Of a DNA stretch of 64,000 nt, positions 31,986-43,034 are shown piece after piece. Position numbers and translations under genes: made by a program. This DNA is from Bimuria novae-zelandiae CBS 107.79. Its lineage: Eukaryota; Ascomycota; Dothideomycetes; Pleosporales; Didymosphaeriaceae. The DNA lies in contig ML976767.1 of the NCBI GenBank assembly GCA_010015655.1, positions 54,424 to 118,423 of the forward strand, given 5' to 3'. Position 1 is the stretch's first letter. Each line of letters opens with the position of its first letter. Under the pieces are notes generated by a model, which saw nothing but the letters and a program-made list of their open reading frames with translations, was not told the DNA's origin and ran no database searches.

Positions 31986-34112
31986 CCCTGCCGAGACAGT
32001 CAGTGCGCCGCGACACTAACGCGCCACCCCAACAGATGTAGCACCTCAACTTTGACGCGCCGCATCTCCACTAATATGGATCCGATTGAGGCTGCAATCA
32101 TCGCTATCGACTCACGAGAACCTGGAGAAACTTTCTTATATAGAAAAATTGCAGAAGAATTTGGTGTTGTGCGGTTAATATTAACGCGCTAGTATAGACG
32201 CGCCATGTAGGCGCGTATATAGCTACTATAAACTCGCTAAAATCTTAACTAATAATAAGAATCTAAGCTCCTATAGTATATATAGCGTCTTACTTAGAAA
32301 GGTCTACCCCCTACGCGTTAGATAATCTAAAACTTTATATTAATTATTACTAAAAAGGATATCTCTATATAATAGGTTAATTACTTTATTAGGCGCTACC
32401 TTAACTCCCTAATCTCGCGATAGACAACTAGGCTAGATAGCAATCGCTACAACGCTAATTTAGGCGCAAGATATAGGCTCTACTTTAAGCTTCTATATAA
32501 GAAAATTATAAAGTATGGCATAGAGCCTTAGCATACCTATAATATAGACGAAAAAGGCTTCCTACTCGGCATCACCGGCAGGTCAAAAAGGATCTTCGAC
32601 AGGCCTATATATGAGAGTCGCCAAGTGAGGCAATCTATCCAGGATGGCAGTCGTGAGTGGATCTCGCTCATCGCATGTATATGCGCCGATGGATTTACTA
32701 TTAATCTATTACTAATCTATTAATCTGACGCTGAGACTCTACAATCAAGCTAGGTTAAGGAAATTAACGTTAATTCTTATAGAGTCTTTATTACCTTATT
32801 AACCTTTGGATGGTCAAACAACGAAATAGGGCTTTAATGGCTAAAACAGGTGTTTAATCGCTGTACTAAGGAGAAGGCTTAATAGTAGTGGCGACTCTTA
32901 GTCCTTAATAGGCATAGATCTTACGTTACTATAGATTTTATTAACTATTGTGATTAGAAAAAGATCCTCCTTACGATATTTCCCCCTTACGCCACTTATA
33001 CGCTACAGCCTCTAGACGTTTGTGTGTTTAAGTCTCTTTTTACCGCCTACTCTGACGAGCTCTCCGCATACCTGTATAGGAGTTAGGGGCTATTAATAAT
33101 CGCTAAAAGAGACTTCTTTACACTATTCTAGAGGGCCTAGACAACGTTAGTTACGCCGTAATTAATTACTAAAGCTTTTAAGTATATAGGTATCTCGCTA
33201 CTAGATCCTATACTAATCCTTAGTTAATTTAATAGAAATAAGTCTCTAAAATAGAGATCGCGCAAAAGCTCTACTTTAGTACTTAGCGCGTCTAATTAGC
33301 GCAAAATTAATTAGCTTTTAAAGGTTGTTGTTAATACAGGGGGAGGTGATGAGGCCAAGAAGCTAAGTGGCACTATACACTTAATCTCTATACAAAAGTA
33401 GCTCCTAGAGCATAAGAATTAGGGGCTACGAGAAGCCCTTATAAACTAGAAATAGCATTAAACAAAGGGCAGGACTCTACCTTTTAAGTAGCTAGATAAG
33501 TGGCATAAAGGATCTATTTTCTAGTTACCTGCCCGCGTATAGAGGGCGCGCGATTCTCTTAGCTAACAAAAGGCTAAAAAGCAATAACTATAACTCTAGA
33601 AAAGTAAGTAGAGAGAGATCTAGATAGCAAATAGGCAGCTTAAAGCTTGTCTACTATAGGAGAAGCGTGTTATGCGTGTAATAGCTAGAAATACGCGCGC
33701 TAAGGAGAAAGCTAATTAGGCTACTAAGTAACGCCTCTATTAATAGGCTCGCAAGACTTAATAATAATTTTAAAAACGTCTTAAAATTATTAAAAAGGGA
33801 AGCTAGAATGCTTTAAAAGCTACTTATATAATTATAAAGAGGAAGAAGCCTACGCCGGCATCTATACGCGTTAATATAGTAATATCTACGCTATTAGCGC
33901 TAGCATTACGCAATAGCTAAATAATTAAAACACTAAGTAAATATCTATAATTTAACTAGCTAGTAATCTTCTATAGCTCTATAAAATCTTAACTCTAGAA
34001 AATTTCGCGATAAAAGCTTTTATGTAAAACTCTACAGCCTCATGTTGCTGGCTGCGGTGCTGGTGTTAGGGTGGCGCGTTAGTGTCGCGGCGCACTGACT
34101 GTCTCGGCAGGG
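31986..34112 (+). mobile_element. pogo/Fot1 element B nested in the MITE
   Basis: A 2,127-bp element with 44-bp perfect TIRs (31986-32029 and 34069-34112) beginning CCCTGCCGAGACAG and TA duplications at 31984-31985 and 34113-34114. Its transposase runs on the plus strand, so elements A and B are head to head with 5' ends adjacent. Confidence 0.93.
32076..33950 (+). pseudogene. pogo transposase relic of element B
   Basis: An ATG at 32076 starts MDPIEAAIIAIDSREPGE, the psq-type HTH of fungal pogo transposases. Stops begin after codon 38. A well-preserved block at about 32550-32695 contains YNIDEKGFLLGITGRSKRI (first catalytic Asp-Glu) and SREWISLIACICADG. The second catalytic site is mutated (LVLNRHRSY where DGHGSH is expected), while TLQPLDVCVFKSL (near 33010) keeps the third Asp. 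The C-terminal charged tail ends near 33950. It matches the truncated copy at 1-1112 closely in its 3' half. Confidence 0.86.
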
Positions 34113-34198
34113 TACGAGGAGACTGTCTTCTTAACTTTTAGCATTTTATTTGGCGTAAAAAGCTTGTATTTTGATGGAGATAGGTAGGTTCTAGGTTA

Positions 34199-34270
34199 CG
34201 TTGGCCGGGTTGAGCTATTTGGCTGGTTGAGCTAGTTGGCCGGCTGAGCTAGTTGGCCGGTTGAGCTTGT
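34199..34270 (+). repeat. 17-bp tandem repeat inside the MITE
   Basis: Four imperfect units of the type TTGGCCGGTTGAGCTAG in a row. Confidence 0.8.
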
Positions 34271-34330
34271 AGGGCCGTGCGAAGCACGGCCTTTTTCGCA
34301 GAAAAACTGGAACAGCCGCTAGGGGCCGAG
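34270..34330 (-). repeat. MITE right TIR
   Basis: 61 bp, the reverse complement of 29804-29863 with one extra base; followed by TA and then receptor exon 1. Confidence 0.92.
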
Positions 34331-34480
34331 TACGAGCACTAACCAGTCATCCCACCACAATTTAGTCCTAGTTATTAGACTTGACCAAAATCTTATGGTG
34401 ACTGCAAAGATAGAAAGCGCCAACGTGGTAGCGCTCAATCTGACCAACTCTGCACTGCGATCATCTGGATAATTGGACAT

Positions 34481-36080
34481 GGTGTTCGGTTGATACAGCT
34501 ATCGACTTTGGTTAAAGGTGAAGTGTGGGTGTCTTACGAGTTCGGTTTCCAGCTTTCAGAGTCTGCCCTCGGAAGTCGCATCGAACTCAATTGGGGATCA
34601 GTGCGACGGCGGTCAAAGGCGAAGATGTGCATGGGGTGTCTTTATCATCGTTATCGACCTGAACAGATCATGTGACACACAGCAAATGAAGAACGCGATA
34701 ATTACAGCAACAGAAGGGCGCAATAGAACAATACGCAACTGTGGATGAGGACGCGATGAGAAGATGTGCAGGATATGAATAGCAGGGTAAACAGAAAGAT
34801 AGATAGCGGTGAAGAGGCGTAGTGCGCAGCTTTTTACAATACTAAGCTTCTGGTCAAATAATATTATTACTACTACACGGCAGCCTTCTGTCATGTGTCT
34901 TGAAGCCTAGAAGGATCCAACCTGGGATGATTAGTCGACCGTACTGGGCCACTTCCTTGATTCATTACTTACGGACTCCAAGAATATCGGTATGACATTT
35001 GCATGCACTTAGTAACACTGGCATTGGCTTTCAATAGACGTCAGCCGATTTCTGCAGACGTTGCCTTATTAAGGCAAGAAGTTATACGTGGCCGCACTCT
35101 ATAGATAACAAGATCTAGTAGATTCGCGCAAGGGAGCTCCTTGTGTTATATAGATTATATTTACCTTACTTATGGATCCTCGAACCCAATAGCTCTTAGA
35201 GGTGAGAATGAGATAACTAAAGTCTTAGGAACCTGTTTTCTGGAAGGATAAATAGGTAACGGGAATATCATAAGGGCTAAAGAAGAATTTACTTGCACTG
35301 TGTTTCACATAATATAACTAGTAAGTCGTCCAGTCACTTCAACATGTGGCAAAGGTAATTACTAATAATTATAGGAGGCGTTATAGTTTGCAAGGAGGTG
35401 CCAAAAGGGGGTAGTGTATTACCCTGTAGACAAACAATAAGACGTAAAAAGGTGCACTCATTGAGATGAGGGTGCCAAGGCTGGTTCAGCCACAAAATCT
35501 AATAAGAAGGTACAATATGTATTCTAAATCCCGTACTGTATTAATTATTTACCGGTCTGCCTACGATGGGGTTGATAAACCATTCCTCTTCCCAATTAGG
35601 AATGTAGGATCCAAACAGGTCCAAAATATCAGTTCCTGCGACTTGAGTCACGTCTGGCCGGAGATCTTAGCTCGAAAGTTCCAACAGCCCTTGTGAACTA
35701 AGCGGGATGCTACCTGGGACACGTGTAGTTTCCTCCGACGAACCATTTACCTTTGATAACTCTGGTTCTCGGGCGATCGATGTTACCGATGGAATAGTAT
35801 TGATGTTAGATTGAAGCTGGGAGTTGTCCCTCACATACGAGCAAGCAATATGTGCAAAATCGACGGCAATGGCCCCGGGCAGGAGGCCTTCCTAAGCATA
35901 CTCGATCCGGCTGAAGTGGCCGGCACCAACGTCAAGTAAAGCGAGATTGGATGAGGTTGCTGGATGTGTCGGATTGTCCACGACGAGATCGAAGCGGACG
36001 AAGAACGCTGCGAGTGGCACAGCTACAAGGATCCTAGAGAGATTCAGAATGCCATAGTGGGCTTAAGGATGTAGTTCATA
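34481..36080. other. Intergenic, 1.6 kb; no gene supported
   Basis: Promoter side of the receptor pseudogene, then mixed AT-rich sequence. Short frames (for example 35466-35696 plus) have no recognisable content. Confidence 0.45.
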
Positions 36081-37733
36081 CTATAATGGTGTGTATGGCT
36101 GCACTTCGATCAGATTTCTCAGTTCAAGGATACAGTGTTCAAGGATACAGTGCGTCGTACGCATGATGTCGGAGATGATATCTTCCGGGTTATCGTCCGG
36201 ATGCTGAAGCTGAAGGTTGGCCCGGTTGAGATGCAGCATTATGTTGTGATATCCATAGTGTAACCGGACACACATGCTCATCCTCTGTGCTAGCTGAAAA
36301 TCGTGGCCTCGTATTGGTGATGTCGGTCGATAAAGCGCGGGGATTGACTTTCGCCAGTTTTCAAGCTCATTCTTCAGATGATTGATCGTCGATTTGAAAT
36401 AATAAACTGATCGGGCACGTACACTTACGGAGTGCAGCGACGCGTAAATACGACTCAATAGCCTTGACAATCTAATCCAAGCTAGAAAAAAAGTCGAACT
36501 CTGCTTGCTCGGCGCCATTTCTACCAATTTCGGGGCCGTGCTGCATATGTCTGAGTCCATAATAGACGAACTCTTGGTCATCATGAAAGTCACCGTCTTC
36601 TCTAGGCAGAAGAGGACCCAGAAAGTCCGATTCCGGGCGTCATGTCCCGGTGCAGATAAACGATCGTATCTAAGAGTCTGCGATTTTCTGACCCCTTCAG
36701 AGACTAGTGTGTACTTGAGTTGCATACATGACACGTTAGATGCGAAGATTGTCATGGCCGTAATGGTTTGAACGATCGTCAAAGTAGTTCTCGTAATGAA
36801 TAGATCCGGGAAGAGTGCAACCGCGGTGGAGAACAGTCTCCAAGCGACGTTGTTGGCAGGCTGGAAGCTTCCACCATTGCAGTATTGCGATTCGAGAGCC
36901 AGGATGGCGTAGAAAAGAACCGACCAGGCGCTATCGGAGCCGAGCTTGCGCTCCAATTCGGGACCTAGTGCAGTTGATCCTATTTGTTGCCTATCGAGGA
37001 AAGGATAAAGTGGATGTATATTTTTCGAAATATGCTAGTTAAAGTTATCAGTGGTGGTCTTCAGGACAGGGAGATTGCACAAGCGCATATACCTTGAATG
37101 CACGATGCGACAAATCCCTCACCCATCCCGAAGACACGGAGACAGTCGCTATCATCAACGGGTAGAGGGACCCTCTCAAAAATTCGCATGCGTTGAGAAA
37201 TGACGGCGGAGATCTGTGATTTCAATCTCGACACACGATCATGACCAAGACGCCGCTCCAGGGAAGTCAATCGCGCTTCAGAAAAGAATGTCAGGCTGTA
37301 CTCGCCCCCAAAGACACTCAGCGATTGGGCCAATGGTCAATGGAGCGCATGCAGCGTTACGGCCGAACTTACTTGGAAAGATTCATGGACAACCTGCCGT
37401 GATGATCTGGGAGAAGAATACGCAAGCAGTCTATCAAGATACAATTCTTGCAGTCCGTTATATTGCGCACTTTCATTACTTCTCTCGGACACGTCGTCTC
37501 TTAACGAGGGCGATGTTGTGGGCCTGCGCCGAGGCTTCCGGAGCACACTGAAATGGCATGGTACGTTGCGTCGTACGCAGCTAACGCAACTTGTGGCTCC
37601 TCGATGTCCTGTCCTGATGATTAGGGAGCCCATGCAGACATGAGCTTGTTCCAACCTCACCTACGCCTCTACATCGGACCTTCCGCGCCTTGCACAGGTC
37701 GCACGATTTCATGCGTGGTTCGGTGTCGCCCAT
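36081..37733 (-). CDS. Zn(II)2Cys6 fungal transcription factor (about 471 aa, four exons)
   Basis: Exons by frame and splice signals: 37733-37661, 37608-37373, 37300-37093 and 36979-36081. Exon 1 starts MGDTEPRMKSCDLCKARKVRC and exon 2 completes the binuclear cluster, giving C-x2-C-x6-C-x10-C-x2-C-x6-C (CDLC..VRC, TSCVSC, VPC) that binds DNA through two zinc ions. The rest matches the fungal-specific transcription factor middle-homology region: LTFFSEARLTSLERRLG, AWSVLFYAILALESQY, AMTIFASNV and a terminal helix array. Introns are 52, 72, 113 bp. All junctions keep frame (1,416 coding bases). It sits divergent from the ABC-transporter pseudogene at 38180, an arrangement common for a regulator and its target. 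The first intron has alternative acceptors. Confidence 0.8.
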
Positions 37734-38179
37734 GCTGGAATATGCAGCATTGCTGCTAGACCATGCTCAAGCCCACTCGAAACGCGATGAAAGTTTTGGT
37801 GAGGGAACGAAAAGAGACCTCCGGAGCCGAAGGGATGCAGGTTACCATGGGCCTGTTGGGTCCGCTAGCACAGGTTCGGAGCCGAATAAGCCCAATTTCA
37901 TGTTTTTTGCCTGGAATCCCCTTCCATCCGCATCCATGATGTATCTATGCATCAGAAGAGAGCCCCACAAGCTTAACACGAGTCGCGTGTACCGGTTTAC
38001 GCTGATGCGAAACATAGAAATATCAAGGCAGATGCGACCGAGCGAGCAAGGCGACGGCAGGTGGGTCTGTCTACCTATGTTATGCATCTTCACCAGCTAC
38101 AGCCCTTCGGCCGATCAAAGGGGGACGGCTCAATGTATAAGAGAGCAAGTCCGTTCGTGTTTTAGACTATCTCGTGATA
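37734..38179. promoter_or_regulatory. Divergent intergenic region, regulator versus ABC transporter
   Basis: About 450 bp between the regulator start and the first recognisable transporter codons. It may contain the missing transporter N-terminus and the shared promoter. I could not identify CGG-triplet operator pairs with confidence. Confidence 0.35.
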
Positions 38180-41100
38180 TACACGCTTGTTACCATAGAC
38201 GAAGAAGATCTATCTCGAGATCGGGTGGCCCGACTGATCCGATCCGTTTCTTTCGCCTCCCGCACACCCACCATTACTGTTGACCCGTTCGACGTACGCG
38301 ACCCAAATTGGACAGTTGAGCGAACCCTTCGAGCTGCTATCGACCGATCCTAAGAGAGCGGTGTTCAACCTCTTTCCCCACCTGTTTCTCTCTGCTTCCA
38401 GGATGTTACTGTCATCTGTGACGATGTTGGTCAGGTCTTTCAGACAGATGCCGGCTCTGTCTTCAAGGACTTTTGGACTGGAATGCGGAGTCTCTGGAGG
38501 CCGAAGAGAGAGAGAAGACTATCCTCCATTCAGTCAATGGTCACCTGGCTCCGGGGGAAACACTGCTGATCTTGGATGCGCCTGGGAGTGGTTGTACCAC
38601 ACTACTGAAAGTACTGGCAGGTCAGACGGAGCATTACCGGAGCTGTGGCGGATTGATCACTTATAACAACGTTCCTCTCGTGACAATGCGCGAGCGTTTC
38701 CGGAGCATGATGCTGTTCAACGGCCAGGACGATACCCACTTTCCTTATCTCACTGTTGCGCAAACGATCGATTTTGCTGCAAGCACGAAGGCACCGCATG
38801 GTCGAATTACTGGAATATCACGTCAGGACTATATCAAGACGACGAGGAAGGTCTTACCGGCTGTGTTTGGCTTAAGTCACACGGCTAATACTCGGGTCGG
38901 TAACGATTTCGTGCGTGCGTATCTAGTGGAGAGAGGCGCCGCGTCTCCATCGTAGAAATGGTACGATACGTCGGAACTATATGATTCAATATAGACCTTG
39001 GGCTAATGTTTCATAGCTCCTTGCCCGGGCTTGCGTTAGCTGCTGGGACAATCCCACCCGTGGTCTCGATTCGTCCACTTCGTTAGACTTTGCGCAAGCG
39101 TAGCTGTCTCGGCCTTGTACCAGCCCAGCGATGCCTTAGCTGGGCTCTACGACAAGGTGAAACTTCTCCACGAAGGTCACCAGGTGTTCTTCGACACATT
39201 AGAGGCTGGCAAGTGCTATTTCGAGAATCTGGGCTTTTTCCGTGACCCTCGCCAGACGATTGCGGAATTCTTGGTCACTGTCACCGACAGGAACGCATGT
39301 GTTTGTCAGGGACGGCTTCCGCGACAGAGTCCCTCGAACGGCAAAAGAGTTTGCGGCAACATGGAGATCAAGCGAAAACTATCGCCAATTGAGGCTTGAC
39401 ATGGAATCAAAAGTCACGGAGAGCGGTCGTGTCTCAGACGAGATCACTTGCTTCAAAGCGCATGATGCCGCCGAAAGGCACCTGTCACACGCCCAAAATC
39501 TCCATATAGTCTTAACATTGCGCAACAATTTGGGACCACCTTCCACCGCGCCCTCTAGCGTATCAGAGGAGAATATGCTTATTTCGTCGCAATCACCGTT
39601 GCCATGGTAGTCATTCCGATTCTGATAGGCACCATGTTCTACGATATCGACCCCGGAACAAGCGGCTTCTTCTCCAAAGGCGGCGTCGTATTCTTCATCG
39701 TGCTCTTCAACACCATCGTCAATTTCGCTGAGGTCGCCGCCCAGTTCACCCAGCGCCTGATAGTGGAAAAACATCACTCTTATGGCATGTACCACCCATA
39801 CATTGACGCCCTTTCGACCTAGTGTCGCAATTGCCGCTCAAAGCTCTGAACATCCTGATATTTTCCGTCATTGTTTATTTCATGACTGGTCTCAAACGCG
39901 AAGTCGGCCCTTTCTTTCTTTTTGTGGTGTTCACCTATGTCACCACGTTGACCATGACCGCTTGGTTCCGCTTGCTTGTTGGGCTTGTGAACACGATCGA
40001 GCTTGCGTTTGTGATAGCAGGACTATCGGTCCTTCCCCTAGCCATATACGGAGGCTATGCTATACCGCGCCCATCCATGCATCCATGGTTCAAATGGATC
40101 TCCTACATCAGCCCGATCTTCTATACTGTGGAAGCGCTCATGGCAGTCGAATTCCACGGACGCGAAGCTCCTTGTCAATCGCTCGTACTTTCTGGCTCTG
40201 GCTACGAAGATGTCAGCGTAGTCAACCAGGCCTGTGCCGTTGTTGGCGCGAAGCTTGGAAACTCCTTCGTCCTGGGCGATGATTACATTGACATCCCCTT
40301 TGGCTATCAGTACTCACACGTTTGGAGGAATCTAGGGATCTGCTTCGTCTTCTTTGTTGCCTTCACTTTCCTTTACGCATTCACAATCGAGTTCATGAAG
40401 CTGGATGACGCCACTTCCAACCACATGGTTTTCCGCAAACCCACACCTAGCCAATCGAACGATAGAGAGAAGGCCAGCGAACAGACGCTGGAGCTGCAAC
40501 CTAACCAGGATGTGTTCTGCTGGAAACACGTCAATTATGACATCCAAATTAAAGGCGAGAACAGGAGGCTTCTCCAGGATGTACAAGGATACGTCGAGCC
40601 TGGAAAACTCACTGCTTTGATGGGCGCATCTGGGGCCGGTATGTGTTTACGATTTTCGTGACGCCTCCGAGGGCTAGACGGACTTGAACGTTCGCTAGGC
40701 AAAACTACCTGACTCAACGTTCTTGCCTAGCGCGTGAGTACCGGGGTAGTTTCAGGCAACATCACTGTCAACGGCGTTCCACTCTCTGGCGACTTCACGC
40801 GGAGGACTGGGTATTGCATGCAACAGGACATTCACATGGAAGAAATGACGGTGCGCGAGGCACTGCAATTCTCCGCAATGTTGCGTCAGCCGGAAGACAC
40901 GCCGGCATCGCACAAACTGGCCTACGTGGAAAAGATCATCTCCTTGTTGAAAGTGGATGAGTACGCCGATGCCGTGATTGGTGTCCCAGGGAGAGGTCTG
41001 GCGCCGAGCCAAGGAAACGTACTACAATCGGTCTCGAATTCGTTGCGCGTCCTTCTTTGTTGTTATTCCTGGACGAGCCAGCATCCGGCCTCGATTCGCA

Positions 41101-42503
41101 GTCTGCGATATCAATCGTACAGCTCCTCGGGGATCTATCTGACGCTGCTCAAGCCATACTTTGTACCATCCATCAGCCATCTTCCACGCTCCTCGCCCAT
41201 TTTGATCGGCTCTTGCTCTTGGCCCGTGGTGGTGTCAAACGGTATACTTCGGAGATCTTGGTAGAAACTCAAGCGAGGTACTGGCCTATTTCGAGCAATA
41301 CGGTGCACCGCCATGCCCAGCGAGCTCCAACCCGGCCGAGTATTTCCTCGAACAGGTCGGTGCCGGCGCCTCTAACCGTGTGACGTTGGACTGGCCTTCG
41401 ATCTGGAACACATCGTCGGAACGACCAACGGTGTCATCCAAGATCCAGCAGCTGGAATCCGGAAAATCTCAACATGCCGAAGAGCGTCAAGATCTGCACT
41501 CCCCTTTTGCGGTCAGCTGGTTCGGCCAGTACAAACTCGTCCAAAAGAGATTGTTTGTCCAGCACTGGCGCTCGCCTTCCTACATCCATGGAACATTATT
41601 CGTCAACATCGTTGGCGGTCTCCTCATAGCCTTCACCTTCTACAAAGAATCTGCCATGATTCAAGGCCTTCAGAACAGGATGTTCTCCGTCTTCTGTATC
41701 CTCGTCCTGTGTCTCACACTCACTTTCCTCCTGCAACCGCGCCTCCTCGCTCTTTGCAACGTCTACGACGTGCGCGAGAAGCACTCCAACATGTACCATT
41801 GGTCGGTCTTCCTGGTGGCTAACATCGTTGTTGAGCTTCCCTTCAACTTCATCATCTCTACGCTTTGTTTCATCTGCTGGTTTTTCCCGGTTGGTTGGTG
41901 GCGCGACATGTCTTCCGGCGCGGTGCATTCATATGGCTTGTCTTCCTTCTATACCAGGCGTATCACACGACGTTCGCGCAGGCAATAGCCATCGTCTCGC
42001 CCAATCCTGAGACGGCGGCTATGGTCACCATCCTCTTCTACACGTTCATCTTGGCGTTCCGCGGTGTCCTGCAGCCTCTGAGCCAGCTGGTCAAGTTCTG
42101 GCACTTCGCCTATTATGTTAGCCCCTTCACATGGCTGGTCTCAACATTCATGACTGCCGGCACTCACGGAGTCGCTGTTCGGTGTGCACCAGCGGAGGTC
42201 ACCACCTTTCAGCCACCGGAAGGTAGGACGTGTGACGAGTATGCTGGTGCATTTGCCAATGCTACTATGGCTGTAATAAACAATCCGGAAGCGACGCAGA
42301 ACTGTGAATTCTGTTCAATTTCCGTGGCCGATGCCTACCTTTCTTCGCTTAATATGGACTATGGAGATCGGTGGAGGAATATTGGCTTCCTGACTGTCTA
42401 CATTGTCTTCAACGTTTTGATCTTCACGGCCGGGCTCTATTTGCACTCCTATCCGATCAGTTTGAAGAAGTTTGGTTTCAAAAAGAGGACAGGAGGGTCC
42501 TAA
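38180..42503 (+). pseudogene. PDR-type (ABCG) drug-efflux transporter, decayed
   Basis: The full PDR architecture is recognisable but broken. The N-terminus has FDVRDPNWTVERTLRAAI (38290). NBD1 has Walker A APGSGCTTLLK (38580), signature VSSGERRRVSIVEM (after a one-base loss near 38915) and CWDNPTRGLDSS. TMD1 lies at 39560-40400. NBD2 has GASGAGKTT split by an intron (40639-40698) and Walker [17 protein letters not shown] (41057). TMD2 lies at 41500-42480, ending LKKFGFKKRTGGS. Lesions include TAA 38351, a frame loss and small deletion near 39098, frameshifts near 39297, 39820, 41000, 41270 and 41925, TAG 39556, TGA 40710 and TAG 40728. An intron at 38961-39016 is still visible. Mixed indels and stops in a GC-normal background indicate ordinary decay more than RIP. 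Confidence 0.92.
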
Positions 42504-43034
42504 CGGTCAGCTTGGCGTCCCTAAGAGCTACGCGTTCGTCAAGGGTGTGACTAAGCTTCTGCTACTGGCTTTAGCTTGCAGAGCTGATCAATGTTCTCGT
42601 GAGAGTTGTACAATCCACGCCTGACGGCACTGACTGCATATCTGTCTCGGTTGTTTGTTCGATCTCTTTGGGTTAGAGGTTAGACTATTCAGGGATAACC
42701 TGAGGGAAGCCCGATAGATCCTGCACTTTATACCATAATCCTTTCAGGTTGATTGCTAGGTTGTGGTAGTACTAAATTTCACTGGCAAATCTCACTTTTA
42801 TCACTGTCCCTACAATTTCGAAGCTGTTTGAATTCATATCAGCTATGCATAAAGTACCAGATGCCCAGTAACGCACTACTTTGTACCAAGACCTACATCA
42901 CCCCCTTCGGAAAGTTAGCCCCTATGCTTATGCCGTTGTCGAACGCCAGAAATCTGCAAGCTTCCTGATAGCATTCCCGTTCTGACATTTCAAAGCACAC
43001 ATATATCCCTAACGCTCCGTAAGGACTGCCAAGC
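42504..43034. other. Intergenic between convergent genes
   Basis: 3' flanks of the ABC pseudogene and the membrane PHD gene. No other feature seen. Confidence 0.5.

Larger units (their letters stand above)
29804..34330. mobile_element. MITE (276 bp) carrying two nested pogo elements, inserted in receptor exon 1
   Basis: Outer TIRs 29804-29863 (60 bp) and 34270-34330 (61 bp) match end to end apart from one T. Both start CTCGGCCCCTAGCGG and contain the hairpin GGCCGTGCTTCGCACGGCC. TA duplications flank the whole (29802-29803 and 34331-34332). Removing the two inner elements and their TAs leaves 276 bp (29804-29863 joined to 34115-34330) with no coding capacity: a Tc1/mariner-type miniature element. 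Its interior includes a tandem repeat of about 17 bp at 34199-34270. Confidence 0.9.
28783..34480 (-). pseudogene. PTH11-like / fungal rhodopsin-domain receptor gene split by a nested transposon insertion
   Basis: Exon 1 (34480-34333) starts MSNYPDDRSAELVRL and encodes helix 1 and WWDDWLVLV. It is interrupted at a TA by 29804-34330 and resumes at 29803-29796. Intron 1 is 29795-29744 (GTATGT...TTAG). Exon 2 (29743-29263) continues in frame (ILGIATCSSAIYWTRIGLGKH, FYDVGISLPKLSALCFYARIF, LPLPGLW-like LIIPLPGLWRF). Intron 2 is 29262-29216, exon 3 is 29215-29142 (SIGRLVANIRLGDALRTDPT), intron 3 is 29141-29079 with a TGCTAAC branch, and exon 4 is 29078-28783 (VSIVSVCLPSIFTFV, GPHSL). These are the hallmarks of seven-helix Fung_rhodopsin/PTH11-class membrane proteins. 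Besides the 4.5-kb insertion, exon 2 has a one-base loss near 29440 and a TAA near 29406, where Gln is likely. The gene is therefore dead. Confidence 0.9.

Noticed and set aside
35466..35696. 76-codon plus-strand frame
   Set aside because: Short, no domain, no splice or promoter context in AT-rich spacer.
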